DNA from: an uncultured Mycoplasmatota bacterium
GTDB taxonomy: Bacteria > Bacillota_I > Bacilli_A > RF39 > UBA660
Length of the DNA: 64,000 nt
Assembly (NCBI GenBank): GCA_900552495.1
Contig: URZY01000001.1
Span: 62,001-126,000 of the forward strand
Direction: 5' to 3'
The stretch's first letter is position 1; each line of letters opens with the position of its first letter. Both the position numbers and the translations under genes were made by a program. The notes beneath the pieces were generated by a model. That model was not told the DNA's origin. It was given only the letters and a program-made list of their open reading frames with translations, and made no database searches. Below are positions 1 to 8,559 of this stretch, piece after piece.

Positions 1-764
1 TCGGTGTTCTTTTTATATAAATTAAAATCTATTTCGGCAATTAAAATTTTTAGTATACCGCTGTCGTGTAGTGAATCCCACATACTTTCATAGTATGATA
101 GTGGTCGATCAACAAATTCGCGGCGATCACTTGTATGTTGCATTATGTCTTTAAAGATTGGTAGTTCGTCTCTTGATATTTCGCGAGTTGTAATTCCACA
201 TTTTTCATTTTTGCGGAGAATTTGTCTAGTTTTCGATTCCATATCTTGCATAATGGTATCAAGAGATTTATTTTCTGTTTCTATGACGTGCATCCATCTT
301 GGCTGTAATGTATCTTGCATTAAATTGAAACCATAGTGTTTGTATGATAGTTTTGTTAGATTTTCAACTGCTTGTTTATTATTATAACCGTCTTTTACAA
401 GGTCACCATTATTATTATGTTCCTGATATTCTATGTATGGATCTAACTTTACAAAGATAGCACCGTTTTTTTTGGCATATAATTTTAGCTGGTTTGTAAA
501 TTCACTTAAGAGTTCAAAATTGTTATAGTCAATTAGGAAACCGCGAGGTGAATAGAACATTTTTTTCTTTATAAAGGGAACGTTTTTCGCGAGTAATAGT
601 GCTGCAGCAACAATATTTTTATTGTCTTTTAAACCAACATAGTGAGCAGCCCAGCCATTTTTAGCTTTTAAATTTGCCCACTCTTTAGTTTGATGAAATG
701 TTATTTGGTCATGTTTATCGGCCCATTTTTTGAATTCTTTTTCGTTAAGTGTTACTAGTTCCAT
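1..764 (-). CDS. FemAB-family peptidoglycan bridge transferase, C-terminus cut by window edge
   Basis: About 254 N-terminal residues are visible; the gene runs off the left edge. FemAB/FemX/MurM enzymes move amino acids from aminoacyl-tRNA onto the lipid II stem peptide in the cytoplasm. The start at 764 has an AAAAGGAGG ribosome binding site about 6 nt upstream. The piece YSPRGFLIDY near residue 70 has a counterpart, YAPRGFVIDY, in the gene just upstream, so the two are tandem paralogues. The start lies 20 nt inside the upstream coding region, which suggests translational coupling. The family is clear from the paired GNAT-like lobe sequence; which residue it adds cannot be read from sequence. 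Confidence 0.85.
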   Translation of the reverse strand, partial: MELVTLNEKEFKKWADKHDQITFHQTKEWANLKAKNGWAAHYVGLKDNKNIVAAALLLAKNVPFIKKKMFYSPRGFLIDYNNFELLSEFTNQLKLYAKKNGAIFVKLDPYIEYQEHNNNGDLVKDGYNNKQAVENLTKLSYKHYGFNLMQDTLQPRWMHVIETENKSLDTIMQDMESKTRQILRKNEKCGITTREISRDELPIFKDIMQHTSDRREFVDRPLSYYESMWDSLHDSGILKILIAEIDFNLYKKNT

Positions 765-1977
765 AATTTTCCTCCTTTTCCTTTTTAAAAATAGGTAGTA
801 TTTTGCGAAGAATAATGTACATAAATGGATTAGTTATTATTTCATAGTCACCAATATATTCAATAAATTGTCCACCAAATTCTTTTTTAAATTCGTTTAT
901 ATCTGGATGATATTCAATGGGACTCAATTGTTTAAAAATACTAAAGCCATTGTCTTTGTAATATTTAATATATTCGTTATAGATGGTATAGCGAAGATTT
1001 GTTTCATCTAGAATATGATTGTTGGCTTCACTCAAAATCCAAACGGTTTTATTGTGCTCCATCATTAGATTGGCACTTATCGTTAAATAATTACCATATT
1101 TTAATTTATAATTCTTAAATTTTTCATAATCTTTGTTTAACTTTTCACGTTGAGTTTTTAAATTAGCAAGTTTTTCTTTGGATGAAGAATCTAAATTATC
1201 GATGGGAATTATAGACATTTGATTATTTATTCTTCGAAGCTCTTTTTCAATTGTTTTTAAGGTTTTAGTTATATGAAGTTTTCCTAAGAATAACTTAATT
1301 TTAGTGTTCTCATTATTGCTAAAAATATCATATAAAGTTTCATAATAATCTGTTTTCTTATTCTTTTGAAGATTAAATAATTCATTTAAATCTTTAGCTG
1401 TTCCTATAGTTAATTCAATGTCATACATGGATGTTGAAGCAATCTTTTCTTTGATATTATTGGAGTAATTTTCTTGGATGATTTGATAGTTTTGTTCTAA
1501 ATCAATTAAATAATTGTATTCTAATAATTTAATATTAGATTTCTTTTTAAATCCTAAGTTTTTAATATTGTTTAGTTTTTCAATAGTTGAATTGTTTATA
1601 TGCTCTTGGTGATCTTTATCATAATATTTATATATAATGGCAGGATTAATTCTTAAAGAAATTGCTTTCTTATGATGGGCAAAGTCTTTTAATTTTTGAG
1701 TTAAGAGACTAAGTAAGCGTCGATCTCTATAATCTATTACAAAGCCACGGGGTGCATATAGAGAACAGAAATCCATTGATAAATGTTCTTCAAGAATTAG
1801 CGTTGCGGCGATGATTTCATTATTTTCATCTACTAATCCAAGATAATATGGAGTAGTGTGGTTAGTAATTTTGTCAAATTCTCCCCAGGAACTTGTTTGC
1901 ATGAAATGAGAGGAGTCAATTTTTGCTTGAGTAAAATTGTCAAACTCTTTTTTACTGATACTTCTAAGTTTTAACAT
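745..1977 (-). CDS. FemAB-family aminoacyltransferase with coiled-coil arm
   Basis: A full-length (410 aa) Fem-type aminoacyl-tRNA:lipid II aminoacyltransferase. The first GNAT-like lobe carries HFMQTSSWGEF (residues 24-34) and YAPRGFVIDY (74-83). Residues about 237-292 form a charged antiparallel helical arm (TLKTIEKELRRINNQ, later EKLANLKTQREKLNKDYEKF), the hallmark of FemA/FemX proteins. This is followed by the remainder of the second lobe. Its 3' end overlaps the start of a second Fem-like gene by 20 nt. Tandem fem genes usually build a multi-residue cross-bridge stepwise. The specific amino acid is unknown. Confidence 0.88.
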   Translation of the reverse strand: MLKLRSISKKEFDNFTQAKIDSSHFMQTSSWGEFDKITNHTTPYYLGLVDENNEIIAATLILEEHLSMDFCSLYAPRGFVIDYRDRRLLSLLTQKLKDFAHHKKAISLRINPAIIYKYYDKDHQEHINNSTIEKLNNIKNLGFKKKSNIKLLEYNYLIDLEQNYQIIQENYSNNIKEKIASTSMYDIELTIGTAKDLNELFNLQKNKKTDYYETLYDIFSNNENTKIKLFLGKLHITKTLKTIEKELRRINNQMSIIPIDNLDSSSKEKLANLKTQREKLNKDYEKFKNYKLKYGNYLTISANLMMEHNKTVWILSEANNHILDETNLRYTIYNEYIKYYKDNGFSIFKQLSPIEYHPDINEFKKEFGGQFIEYIGDYEIITNPFMYIILRKILPIFKKEKEENYGTSNT

Positions 1978-2032
1978 TTTTTTGTCATCCTTTCATGTAT
2001 TTAGTATATCACATAGAGAAAGTTCTGGGCAT

Positions 2033-2079
2033 AAAAAAAGATGAAAATCTATTACATCATATGAAGATTGTCATCTTTT
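2033..2079 (-). terminator. Intrinsic terminator overlapping the end of the 68-aa gene
   Basis: On the minus strand AAAAGATGA and TCATCTTTT form the outer stem, with an inner AATCT/AGATT stem, followed by a T run. The stem starts inside the last codons of the small gene at 2052-2258. The sequence is close to symmetric, but plus-strand transcription is not expected here. Confidence 0.75.
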
Positions 2080-2258
2080 TGCATATAGTTTTGCTTTTGT
2101 TTCGTCTCTAATCTTTTTAAGCGTTCATTGAGATTAAATATTTCCTGGCGGATTTTTAGTAATTCCTCTTCAATGTTTGATGTCATCATTTGAGGCATTT
2201 GTCCGGGAATTGCTCCAGGGATTTGTGGACTTGGAAAAAATGGATATTGCATATTCAT
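2052..2258 (-). CDS. Small coiled-coil protein of unknown function (68 aa)
   Basis: I do not recognise this protein. It opens with a proline/methionine-rich segment (MNMQYPFFPSPQIPGAIPGQ) and continues as one charged helix, IEEELLKIRQEIFNLNERLKRLETKQKQ, with heptad-like spacing that predicts a coiled coil. The reading frame extends upstream to 2447, but that extension overlaps trmB and its promoter. The ATG at 2258 with a weak AGGTTG ribosome site is therefore preferred. It is divergent from trmB. Short Pro/Met-rich coiled-coil proteins of this kind are often spore-associated in Bacilli, but nothing here proves it. Confidence 0.6.
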   Translation of the reverse strand: MNMQYPFFPSPQIPGAIPGQMPQMMTSNIEEELLKIRQEIFNLNERLKRLETKQKQNYMQKDDNLHMM

Positions 2259-2337
2259 AATTATCAACCTGACTTTCGATTTTATTATATGCAAATAGTT
2301 TAAAATGTGTGATAAAATATAGATAGGTGATTGAGAA

Positions 2338-2979
2338 ATGCGACTTAGAAATGTGAAAAATAAAGAAAAGATATTAGAATCTTCTAAGTATTTAGTTAAA
2401 AATGCTGAACAAAATATTGGTCGATGGGATAAAGTATTTGGAAACAATAATCCTATTTATGTTGAGATAGGAATGGGAAAAGGGAAATTTATTATTGAAA
2501 ATGCTCTTAGTAACCCAAATATTAATTTTATTGGAATAGAGAAATATGATAGTGTTTTAGCAAAATCTTTACCTAAAATACCAAATGATTTAGATAATTT
2601 ACTTATTATTAGAATGGATGCATTAAATATTGAAAGGATTTTTTCCAAAGAAATTGATAGGTTATATTTGAATTTTTCGGATCCATGGCCTAAGAATCGT
2701 CATCATTTAAGAAGACTGTCGAGTAGAGTTTTTTTAGAAAAATATGATTCTATTTTTAAAGATGTATGTGAGATATATCAAAGAACTGATAATCAAGATT
2801 TATATATTTATTCACTAGAAAGTTATAGTTCCTATGGATATACTTTGAGTGATATATCATTTGATTTACATAAAGAAAAGGAAGGTCTTATTACAACTGA
2901 ATATGAAGATAAGTTTGTTGGCAAAGGAATGCCAATTTATGCAGTAGTTGCAAGGAAGGGTGTCCAAAAAAGTAAATAG
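2338..2979 (+). CDS. trmB: tRNA (guanine-N7-)-methyltransferase TrmB
   Basis: SAM-dependent enzyme that makes m7G46 in the tRNA variable loop. The 213 residues match the family length. SAM motif I is EIGMGKGKF (43-51), the family signature is NFSDPWPKNRHH (112-123), and the C-terminal substrate motif is TEYEDKFVGKGMP (about 187-199). The -10-like TAAAAT at 2313-2318 lies upstream, in the divergent space shared with the small minus-strand gene. The next gene has its own promoter. Identification is secure. Confidence 0.96.
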   Translation: MRLRNVKNKEKILESSKYLVKNAEQNIGRWDKVFGNNNPIYVEIGMGKGKFIIENALSNPNINFIGIEKYDSVLAKSLPKIPNDLDNLLIIRMDALNIERIFSKEIDRLYLNFSDPWPKNRHHLRRLSSRVFLEKYDSIFKDVCEIYQRTDNQDLYIYSLESYSSYGYTLSDISFDLHKEKEGLITTEYEDKFVGKGMPIYAVVARKGVQKSK

Positions 2980-2991
2980 TAATAAAATATT

Positions 2992-3019
2992 TTTACATTT
3001 ACAAAAAATTTGGTATAAT
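2992..3019 (+). promoter_or_regulatory. Sigma-A-type promoter for the lipoprotein gene
   Basis: TTTACA (2992-2997), a 16-nt spacer and TATAAT (3014-3019) preceded by TGG. Transcription should start near 3026, 14 nt before the start codon. Confidence 0.7.
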
Positions 3020-3039
3020 GTAATAAGAGTAGGTGAAAT

Positions 3040-3708
3040 ATGAAAAAGATAATTGTTTTGCTCTCTATTGTTGTATTGTTTTTATCTGGCTGTACAGTGA
3101 GGAAATTGGATGGAACGGATTTAGGTAAGAATATAAAAATCTTATTATCTGATGATGTAAAATTATACAACGTATTTTTTGATGGATATAAGTATTATGT
3201 TCCGAAAGGATTACAAGTTTTAAAAAAAGATGAATATAATGCAGTATTTTTAGATAAGAATGCGAATAAATATTATTTATATATTGATGCAATTAGTTAT
3301 TACCATAAAACAGAAAACACTTATATGGTTGACGATAATATTCATTATTCAAATAAGTTAAATTATAAAGGTAAGACTGGATATATCAATATAGAAGAAA
3401 TTGACGGGAAGTATTACGTTCAATTTATGTTTAATTATGCAAAGATGGAAGCATATGTATCAGAGGAAGATTTGACAACAGTAGTTAATAATATGTGTTA
3501 TGTTTTAAGAACTATAGAGTTTAATGATAAAGTTTTAGAAAGTTTAATTGGTGACAATGTGTTAAGTTATCAAGAGGAAGACTTTACTTTGTTTGATGAT
3601 GATAGTTCTAATGAAGATTTATTGGAAGTTGTTGGAGAAGGTGACGCAAGTAACAAGAATAGCCTTGATAAAGACGATAACTCAATAAGTGTGGATAAAG
3701 ACTATTAA
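3040..3708 (+). CDS. Lipoprotein of unknown function
   Basis: A 222-aa secreted lipoprotein. The N-terminus is a signal peptide (MKKIIVLLSIVVLF) ending in the lipobox LSGC, with Cys18 the predicted lipidated residue. The mature part is tyrosine-rich (for example DGYKYYVPKGLQ) and the last 40 residues are acidic and low in complexity, ending KDDNSISVDKDY. I recognise no catalytic motif. It lies 12 nt upstream of the acidic 372-aa gene with an AGAGGTGA ribosome site between them, so the two, and probably the next two genes, are co-transcribed from the promoter at 2992-3019. A role in the envelope is inferred from location only. Confidence 0.75.
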   Translation: MKKIIVLLSIVVLFLSGCTVRKLDGTDLGKNIKILLSDDVKLYNVFFDGYKYYVPKGLQVLKKDEYNAVFLDKNANKYYLYIDAISYYHKTENTYMVDDNIHYSNKLNYKGKTGYINIEEIDGKYYVQFMFNYAKMEAYVSEEDLTTVVNNMCYVLRTIEFNDKVLESLIGDNVLSYQEEDFTLFDDDSSNEDLLEVVGEGDASNKNSLDKDDNSISVDKDY

Positions 3709-3720
3709 AGAGGTGAATTT

Positions 3721-4839
3721 ATGGGCTTATTTGATAAAATAAAGAATGCTTTATTTGAAGAAGAATATGTAGAAGTAGAAGAAAAACCTAAAAAGCCGAA
3801 GAAAGAAACTCCTAAAAGTAAGGAGGTTGAGCGTCCTATTGCGAAGAAGGTTGTTTTACCTGAGAAGAAAGAGCCTAGGGTAGAAGAACTTGAGGAAGAT
3901 GAATTATTAGATGAAGATTTTGAAATTAAACCTAATGAAGTTAAACCTATAGAAGAAAAAAGAAGTTTTAAGGTAATGGATGATGATGATTTTAAAGTTG
4001 ATGATGAAAGAAGTTATCGTTCTAGTGAACCAAAAATTGTTAAAGTAATTGAAAAAGATGAGACTTCTACTCGAGAAGAGACAAGTTTTTATAGGAATAA
4101 GAAAGAAAAGAGTGTTTACGGTATTAATGATGCTAATAAGGTTAATATGCCAGAATATGGAAGCAATAAGAGTTCTTATGATAGTGTTTCTTCATCTTAT
4201 AGTGGAATATATGAGAAAAAAGAGGATAGAACACATTTTAAACCATCACCAATTATATCGCCAATTTATGGAATTTTAGATAAAAACTATAAAAAAGAGG
4301 ATGTTGTAACAAAAAAAGAAATCCGTTTGACAAGTAGTTATGCAAGGGAAAATTTAAGTGTTGAAGACGTTCGAAAAAAGGCTTATGGGAGCTTAAGTGA
4401 TGATATAGTTCAGGAAATTGAAGAGGAGCCAAAGAGAAAGGTTTCTGAATCTACAAAAAAAGATGATGATGATACTAATTTATTAGTTGACTTAAGTGAT
4501 GATGAAGATAAACCATCAGTTAAAGAAGTAACTATGGGTGATGCTTTAGAATATTTTGAAGATTTAGGTTTAGAATATAATGTAGATTATGTTGATGCAA
4601 ATAAACCTGCTCCGACTGGTCGTAGAACTAAAGAAAGTTACGATGAGGAAAAAACTATTGCAGAGGATCCAGAAATTATTTCTAAAGTGGAAGAGACAGC
4701 AAAAGAGGACGATGTAGAAAAGAAGAAAGTTGTAGTTAAAGAGGAAGTTGAAGATCCTGTTATTGCGAAAGCAGAAAGTGTTGATTCAGATGATAATTTG
4801 TTTGATTTAATTGATTCAATGTATAAAGAAGACGAATAG
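3721..4839 (+). CDS. Acidic, mostly disordered protein with SepF-like N-terminal helix
   Basis: 372 aa, dominated by Glu, Lys and Asp, with long stretches that should be disordered. The first 12 residues, MGLFDKIKNALF, are an amphipathic helix like the membrane-binding tip of SepF and FtsY, followed by acidic residues. A conserved-looking island KPSPIISPIYGILDKNYK sits around residues 174-191, with related tyrosine-glycine pieces (SVYGIND, SGIYEKK, KKAYGSL) around it. A second ordered island, TMGDALEYFEDLGLEYNVDY, is near residue 270. No SepF core domain is visible. It is probably peripheral to the membrane and may scaffold envelope or division proteins; this is inference. Confidence 0.65.
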   Translation: MGLFDKIKNALFEEEYVEVEEKPKKPKKETPKSKEVERPIAKKVVLPEKKEPRVEELEEDELLDEDFEIKPNEVKPIEEKRSFKVMDDDDFKVDDERSYRSSEPKIVKVIEKDETSTREETSFYRNKKEKSVYGINDANKVNMPEYGSNKSSYDSVSSSYSGIYEKKEDRTHFKPSPIISPIYGILDKNYKKEDVVTKKEIRLTSSYARENLSVEDVRKKAYGSLSDDIVQEIEEEPKRKVSESTKKDDDDTNLLVDLSDDEDKPSVKEVTMGDALEYFEDLGLEYNVDYVDANKPAPTGRRTKESYDEEKTIAEDPEIISKVEETAKEDDVEKKKVVVKEEVEDPVIAKAESVDSDDNLFDLIDSMYKEDE

Positions 4840-4850
4840 GAGGAGAATGA

Positions 4851-5141
4851 ATGGAAGCTTTAAATGTAATTTTGCCTGTATTATTATATATAGCTGGTTT
4901 CATATTATTAATAGTATTAATAATTTTAGGAATCAGATTAATTCAAGTACTTAATAAAGTAGATAGAATAGTTGATAATGTTGAGGAAAAGGTCAACTCT
5001 TTAAATACGGCATTTAATGTTGTTGATAGAGTATCAGATACATTAGCAACAGTTGGAGAATCGGTTATTACAACTATTGTTGGCGGAATTTCTAGAATTT
5101 TTAATAAGAGAATGAAGAAAGAGGAGGATTATTATGAGTAA
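4851..5141 (+). CDS. DUF948/YtxG-like membrane protein
   Basis: 96 aa with one N-terminal transmembrane helix (about residues 5-30) followed by a helix, VLNKVDRIVDNVEEKVNSLN, that is typical of DUF948 proteins such as B. subtilis YtxG. An AGGAGG-type site precedes the start, 11 nt after the previous stop. The stop overlaps the next start by 8 nt. The next gene is a YtxH protein, and ytxG-ytxH pairing is characteristic of Bacilli, where these are general-stress or envelope proteins of unclear mechanism. Confidence 0.75.
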   Translation: MEALNVILPVLLYIAGFILLIVLIILGIRLIQVLNKVDRIVDNVEEKVNSLNTAFNVVDRVSDTLATVGESVITTIVGGISRIFNKRMKKEEDYYE

Positions 5142-5541
5142 AGAAAAAAAATCAGGATTTGGAAAATTTTTGGCAGGAGCAGCTATTGGGGCAGGATTAG
5201 GAATTTTGTTTGCACCTAAAAAAGGTAGTGAAACACGAGCTGACTTAAAGGCTAAAATTGATGAGCTTGTTAAACAAGTTAAAAATATTGATATTGATGA
5301 AGTTAAAGAAGAGTTTGAAATGAAACTTGAAAGCTTAAAAGCAGAATTAGCAGACTTGGATAAAGAAAAAGTGTTAGATATTGCAAAGAAAAAATCAAAA
5401 GAATTAAAAGAAAAAGCTCAAGAATTAGTTGATTTAGCTATTGAAAAAGGTACACCAATCTTAAGAGATATGGCTGAAGAAGTTAGATTAAAAACAATAG
5501 ATGTTACTAAAGAAGTTTTAAAAAAACTTGAAAGTAAATAA
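5134..5541 (+). CDS. YtxH-domain protein
   Basis: 135 aa. The N-terminal segment GKFLAGAAIGAGLGILFAPKKGSETR is the YtxH signature: a glycine/alanine-rich membrane helix followed by FAPKKG. The rest is a long charged helix with repeated Lys/Glu patterns (LKAELADLDKEK, KKSKELKEKAQELV). It overlaps the 3' end of the DUF948 gene, so translation is likely coupled. An intrinsic terminator follows directly. The function in the family is unresolved; it is a membrane-anchored helical protein linked to stress and the envelope. Confidence 0.85.
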   Translation: MSKEKKSGFGKFLAGAAIGAGLGILFAPKKGSETRADLKAKIDELVKQVKNIDIDEVKEEFEMKLESLKAELADLDKEKVLDIAKKKSKELKEKAQELVDLAIEKGTPILRDMAEEVRLKTIDVTKEVLKKLESK

Positions 5542-5577
5542 GAAGGGTGGCTTAAATATAAGTCATTCTTTTTTTTA
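5540..5577 (+). terminator. Intrinsic terminator after the ytxH-like gene
   Basis: Stem TGGCTTA/TAAGTCA around an AATA loop, extended below a GGG bulge by AAGAA/TTCTT, then eight T residues. It starts at the stop codon. Confidence 0.8.
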
Positions 5578-5594
5578 GGGAGCATAATATTAGT

Positions 5595-6503
5595 ATGGGA
5601 ATTTTTAGTAAGACATATTTTAAAAATAAAATTGAGTTAGATAATAATGTAGTAGATATTTGTCCAACTGTTAACTATTCTGATATTGGTAATGATGGTT
5701 ATACGGTTCAAGGTTTAACATTTGCAAATAAATATATAATTATTTCGGCTTATCATAAGAATAGTGATGGTTTTTTAAAAAAGTCACGAATATATTTTTA
5801 TGCAAAAAAAACAGGGATGTATCGTGGGTTTATTGAATTAGATAATAGTGCCCATGTTGGTGGAATTAGTTATGATGATATTAATGATGTTCTATTTGTA
5901 ACTGGTAGTTATGGACGAGTAAATGCTTATAATCTGGCCAGTATTTTATCTGTACTTGACGGAAGTGGAAAGATAATAAAATACGATAGTAGTAATTTAG
6001 ATATTAGTTTGGTGTTAGAGGGAAATGTTAGTGCAGCTACGCTTTATTTTTACGAGGGATGTTTGTTGGTAGCTACCTGTTCAGAAATAGGAAGAATTGT
6101 TAAGTATAAACTTAGATATAGTAATGAGAAAATATTAGTGGATAGTTATCAAGTTTTTTCTAATTTACCGGCTTGCATTCAAGGATTATGTTTATTTAAA
6201 AATGAAAATAAACTTTATTATGCTATGAGTCAATCTTATGGGAAGATTCCTTCTAAAATTGGAATTTATGATAATAGTTTTAATTTTATTGGTCAGTTTG
6301 TAACTAATGTGACAGGGGTTGAAGGAATTGATATTTCAAAGGATGGTAAAATATATATGGTATTTGAAAACTCTAGTACTAAGATGATGAATGTTCATTT
6401 GTCAAAATTTAAGGATAAGAGAAATAAAAAATTAGATGAACTATATATATCAAAAGGGAGAATACATCAAAATAAATTGGATGCTAGAGAAAAAATGTTA
6501 TAA
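5595..6503 (+). CDS. Beta-propeller-like protein of unknown function
   Basis: 302 aa, no signal peptide. The sequence is a run of beta-strand-like segments with recurring pieces such as GLTFANKYIIISAYH, GGISYDDINDVLFVTGSYG, GLCLFKNENKLYYAMSQSYG and GIDISKDGKIYMVFE. Each blends a hydrophobic strand with an Asn/Asp/Gly turn, as in six- or seven-bladed propellers. The last 40 residues are basic and helical. I do not recognise a catalytic motif. It stands alone between a terminator and the T-box leader of the next operon. The fold call is inference from pattern. Confidence 0.6.
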   Translation: MGIFSKTYFKNKIELDNNVVDICPTVNYSDIGNDGYTVQGLTFANKYIIISAYHKNSDGFLKKSRIYFYAKKTGMYRGFIELDNSAHVGGISYDDINDVLFVTGSYGRVNAYNLASILSVLDGSGKIIKYDSSNLDISLVLEGNVSAATLYFYEGCLLVATCSEIGRIVKYKLRYSNEKILVDSYQVFSNLPACIQGLCLFKNENKLYYAMSQSYGKIPSKIGIYDNSFNFIGQFVTNVTGVEGIDISKDGKIYMVFENSSTKMMNVHLSKFKDKRNKKLDELYISKGRIHQNKLDAREKML

Positions 6504-6545
6504 AATGTTTTAAATATTAAAATTTTATGTTATTATAGATGTAAG

Positions 6546-6757
6546 TTTTCGATGAAGAATATTTAGTAGTTTATTTGCTGTTAAAATAGAGATTTAGTGG
6601 TTGGTGAAAACTAAAAAAGGTGAATAAATGAATTACGTGTTTGGAGAAAAAACGTTTATCGCGTTAAGATATGAAGTGCATAGACTTGGATAGTTTATGA
6701 ATTAAGGTGGTACCGCGAATATTTCGTCCTTAGGTGATTAGAAATATTCGTTTTTTT
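6546..6757 (+). promoter_or_regulatory. T-box riboswitch (tyrosine) with attenuator terminator
   Basis: The antiterminator T-box sequence AAGGTGGTACCGCG is at 6704-6717. The attenuator hairpin CGAATATTTC (6716-6725) with GAAATATTCG (6741-6750) and seven T residues follows, and it shares bases with the T-box bulge as expected. Stem I features are GATGAAGAATATTTAGTAG near 6553, AGAGA near 6589 and GGTTGGTG near 6599. The likely specifier codon is TAC (Tyr) at 6634-6636. It precedes a CYTH gene and tyrS, so uncharged tRNA-Tyr should switch both on. Confidence 0.93.
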
Positions 6758-6773
6758 GTTAGGAGGGAAATAG

Positions 6774-7319
6774 ATGCATACAGAATATGAAGTAAGAATA
6801 TTGGAAATTGATACAAATGTTGTGGAAACAAGGTTAAAGGAATTGGGTGCTGAGTTTTGTTGGGATAAAATTCAAAGGCGATATGTTTACGATTTAATTC
6901 CAAAGGTTGATGGAAAATGGATTAGACTTAGAACTAATGGTGATAAAACAACTTTGACAATTAAGAATTTAGTTTCTTCGAAGATTGATGGAACACAAGA
7001 ATTAGAAATAGAAGTTGATAATTTTGAAAGGTGTCATCTAATTTTGAAAGAATTGGGCTATGAACCAAAAGGATATCAGGAAAATAGAAGAAGACATTAT
7101 GTTTTAAATGGTGTTGATATTGATATTGATTTTTGGCCATTAATTCCTACTTATTTGGAAATTGAAGGCAGTAGTGAGGAGGCTGTTTATAAGACTTTGG
7201 AGGCATTAGGTTTTTCTAAAGAAACAGCTACTACGATGGATGTAGATGGTGTATATAAAAGTTATGGTCATAATTTAGAGGAAATATTTGATTTACGTTT
7301 AGAGGAGGAAAGAAGATAA
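6774..7319 (+). CDS. CYTH-domain phosphohydrolase/cyclase-like protein
   Basis: 181 aa of the CYTH (CyaB/thiamine-triphosphatase) superfamily, a triphosphate tunnel that binds nucleoside or inorganic triphosphates with Mg2+. The signature ExEx(K/R) is EYEVR at residues 4-8. Basic/acidic strand pairs follow: KWIRLRTNGDKTTLTIK, TQELEIEVDNF and YLEIEGSSEE. It is the first gene behind the tyrosine T-box, and its stop overlaps the tyrS start (TAATG). The actual substrate is unknown. Control by tRNA-Tyr charging is unusual for this family and may simply reflect operon membership. Confidence 0.85.
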   Translation: MHTEYEVRILEIDTNVVETRLKELGAEFCWDKIQRRYVYDLIPKVDGKWIRLRTNGDKTTLTIKNLVSSKIDGTQELEIEVDNFERCHLILKELGYEPKGYQENRRRHYVLNGVDIDIDFWPLIPTYLEIEGSSEEAVYKTLEALGFSKETATTMDVDGVYKSYGHNLEEIFDLRLEEERR

Positions 7320-8551
7320 TGACAAATTGGGAAGAGTTACAGTGGAGAGGTTTAGTTAAGGATGTAGCTGGCGATGGTATTGAAAATAAAATTAATAATG
7401 AGAGTGTTACATTTTATTGGGGAACTGATCCTACAGCAGATAGTCTACATTTAGGACATTATAGTTCTTTGGTTACAGCAAAGAGATTAATGTTGATGGG
7501 ACATAAGCCGATTCTTTTATGTGGTGGAGCAACTGGAAGAATTGGGGATCCTCGGCCAACGGCAGAAAGAGAAATAATGAGTCTAGAAGAATTAGATAAA
7601 AATATTGGTTGTATTAGAGAACAAATAGATAAGATATTTGATGGTAAAGCTAAATTAGTTAATAATTATGATTGGTTTAAGGATTATAATTATTTAGACT
7701 TTTTAAGAGATATTGGAAAATATATTAATGTTAATTATATGCTATCAAAGGATATTATTGATCGTCGACTTGATAGTGGAATTACATATGCCGAATTTAG
7801 TTATATGTTAATTCAGGGATTTGATTTTTTACATATGTATGAGGAAATGGGCTGTGTAATGCAAGTAGAAGGTTCTGACCAATGGGGAAATATCACTACT
7901 GGTGTTGATTTGATTCGTAAAATTAAAGGTGAGGAAGCTTATGCCTTTACAATGCCACTTATTTTAGATGCAACCGGGAAAAAATTTGGTAAAAGCGAAG
8001 GGAATGCTTTATGGTTGGATGAAAAAAAGACCTCAAGTTATGAACTATACCAATATTTATTAAATACTGATGATTCAAAAGTATATGAATATTTAAAGGT
8101 CTTTACTTTTCTAACACCAGAAGAAATCGATTCTATTATGAAAGAACATATGAAATCACCACATTTAAGAGGAGCACAAAAAATGCTTGCAAAATGTATT
8201 ATTACTGATTTACATGGCGAAGAGTCTTATAATAATGCTGTTTTAATTAGTGAAAAGTTATTTAGTGGAGATATAAGTAGTTTTAATGAGAGTGATATTA
8301 AGGCAGCATTTAAAGGAATCGAGGCCTTTAAAATAGATTCTGATATTAATATTGTAGATTTATTGGTGAGTAGTGGCGCTTGTTCTAGTAAAAGAGAGGC
8401 CCGTGAGTTTATTAATAATGGTTCTATTACCTTTAATGGGAAGAAGATAGAAGAACAAGAATTAATGATTACTAAAGCAAATTGTTTAGTAAATAAATAT
8501 ATGATTATTCGCCGTGGAAAGAAAAAGTATTATATAGGAATTTACGAATAG
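7319..8551 (+). CDS. tyrS: Tyrosyl-tRNA synthetase
   Basis: 410 aa class I synthetase that charges tRNA-Tyr. The ATP-binding HIGH-type motif is HLGH (44-47) within TADSLHLGHYSSL. The KMSKS-type loop is KKFGKSEGNA (about 221-230), the variant usual in bacterial TyrRS. A C-terminal S4-like RNA-binding domain covers VSSGACSSKREAREFINNG onward. The start overlaps the preceding stop by one base. Expression should follow the upstream tyrosine T-box. An intrinsic terminator follows at 8560-8603. Confidence 0.97.
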   Translation: MTNWEELQWRGLVKDVAGDGIENKINNESVTFYWGTDPTADSLHLGHYSSLVTAKRLMLMGHKPILLCGGATGRIGDPRPTAEREIMSLEELDKNIGCIREQIDKIFDGKAKLVNNYDWFKDYNYLDFLRDIGKYINVNYMLSKDIIDRRLDSGITYAEFSYMLIQGFDFLHMYEEMGCVMQVEGSDQWGNITTGVDLIRKIKGEEAYAFTMPLILDATGKKFGKSEGNALWLDEKKTSSYELYQYLLNTDDSKVYEYLKVFTFLTPEEIDSIMKEHMKSPHLRGAQKMLAKCIITDLHGEESYNNAVLISEKLFSGDISSFNESDIKAAFKGIEAFKIDSDINIVDLLVSSGACSSKREAREFINNGSITFNGKKIEEQELMITKANCLVNKYMIIRRGKKKYYIGIYE

Positions 8552-8559
8552 TAAAATTG

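Noticed and set aside
2259..2447. N-terminal extension of the small minus-strand frame to 131 aa
   Set aside because: It overlaps trmB and the shared promoter space, has a composition unlike the rest, and the internal ATG at 2258 fits better.
3721..4839. SepF
   Set aside because: Only the N-terminal amphipathic helix is similar; the SepF core domain is absent.
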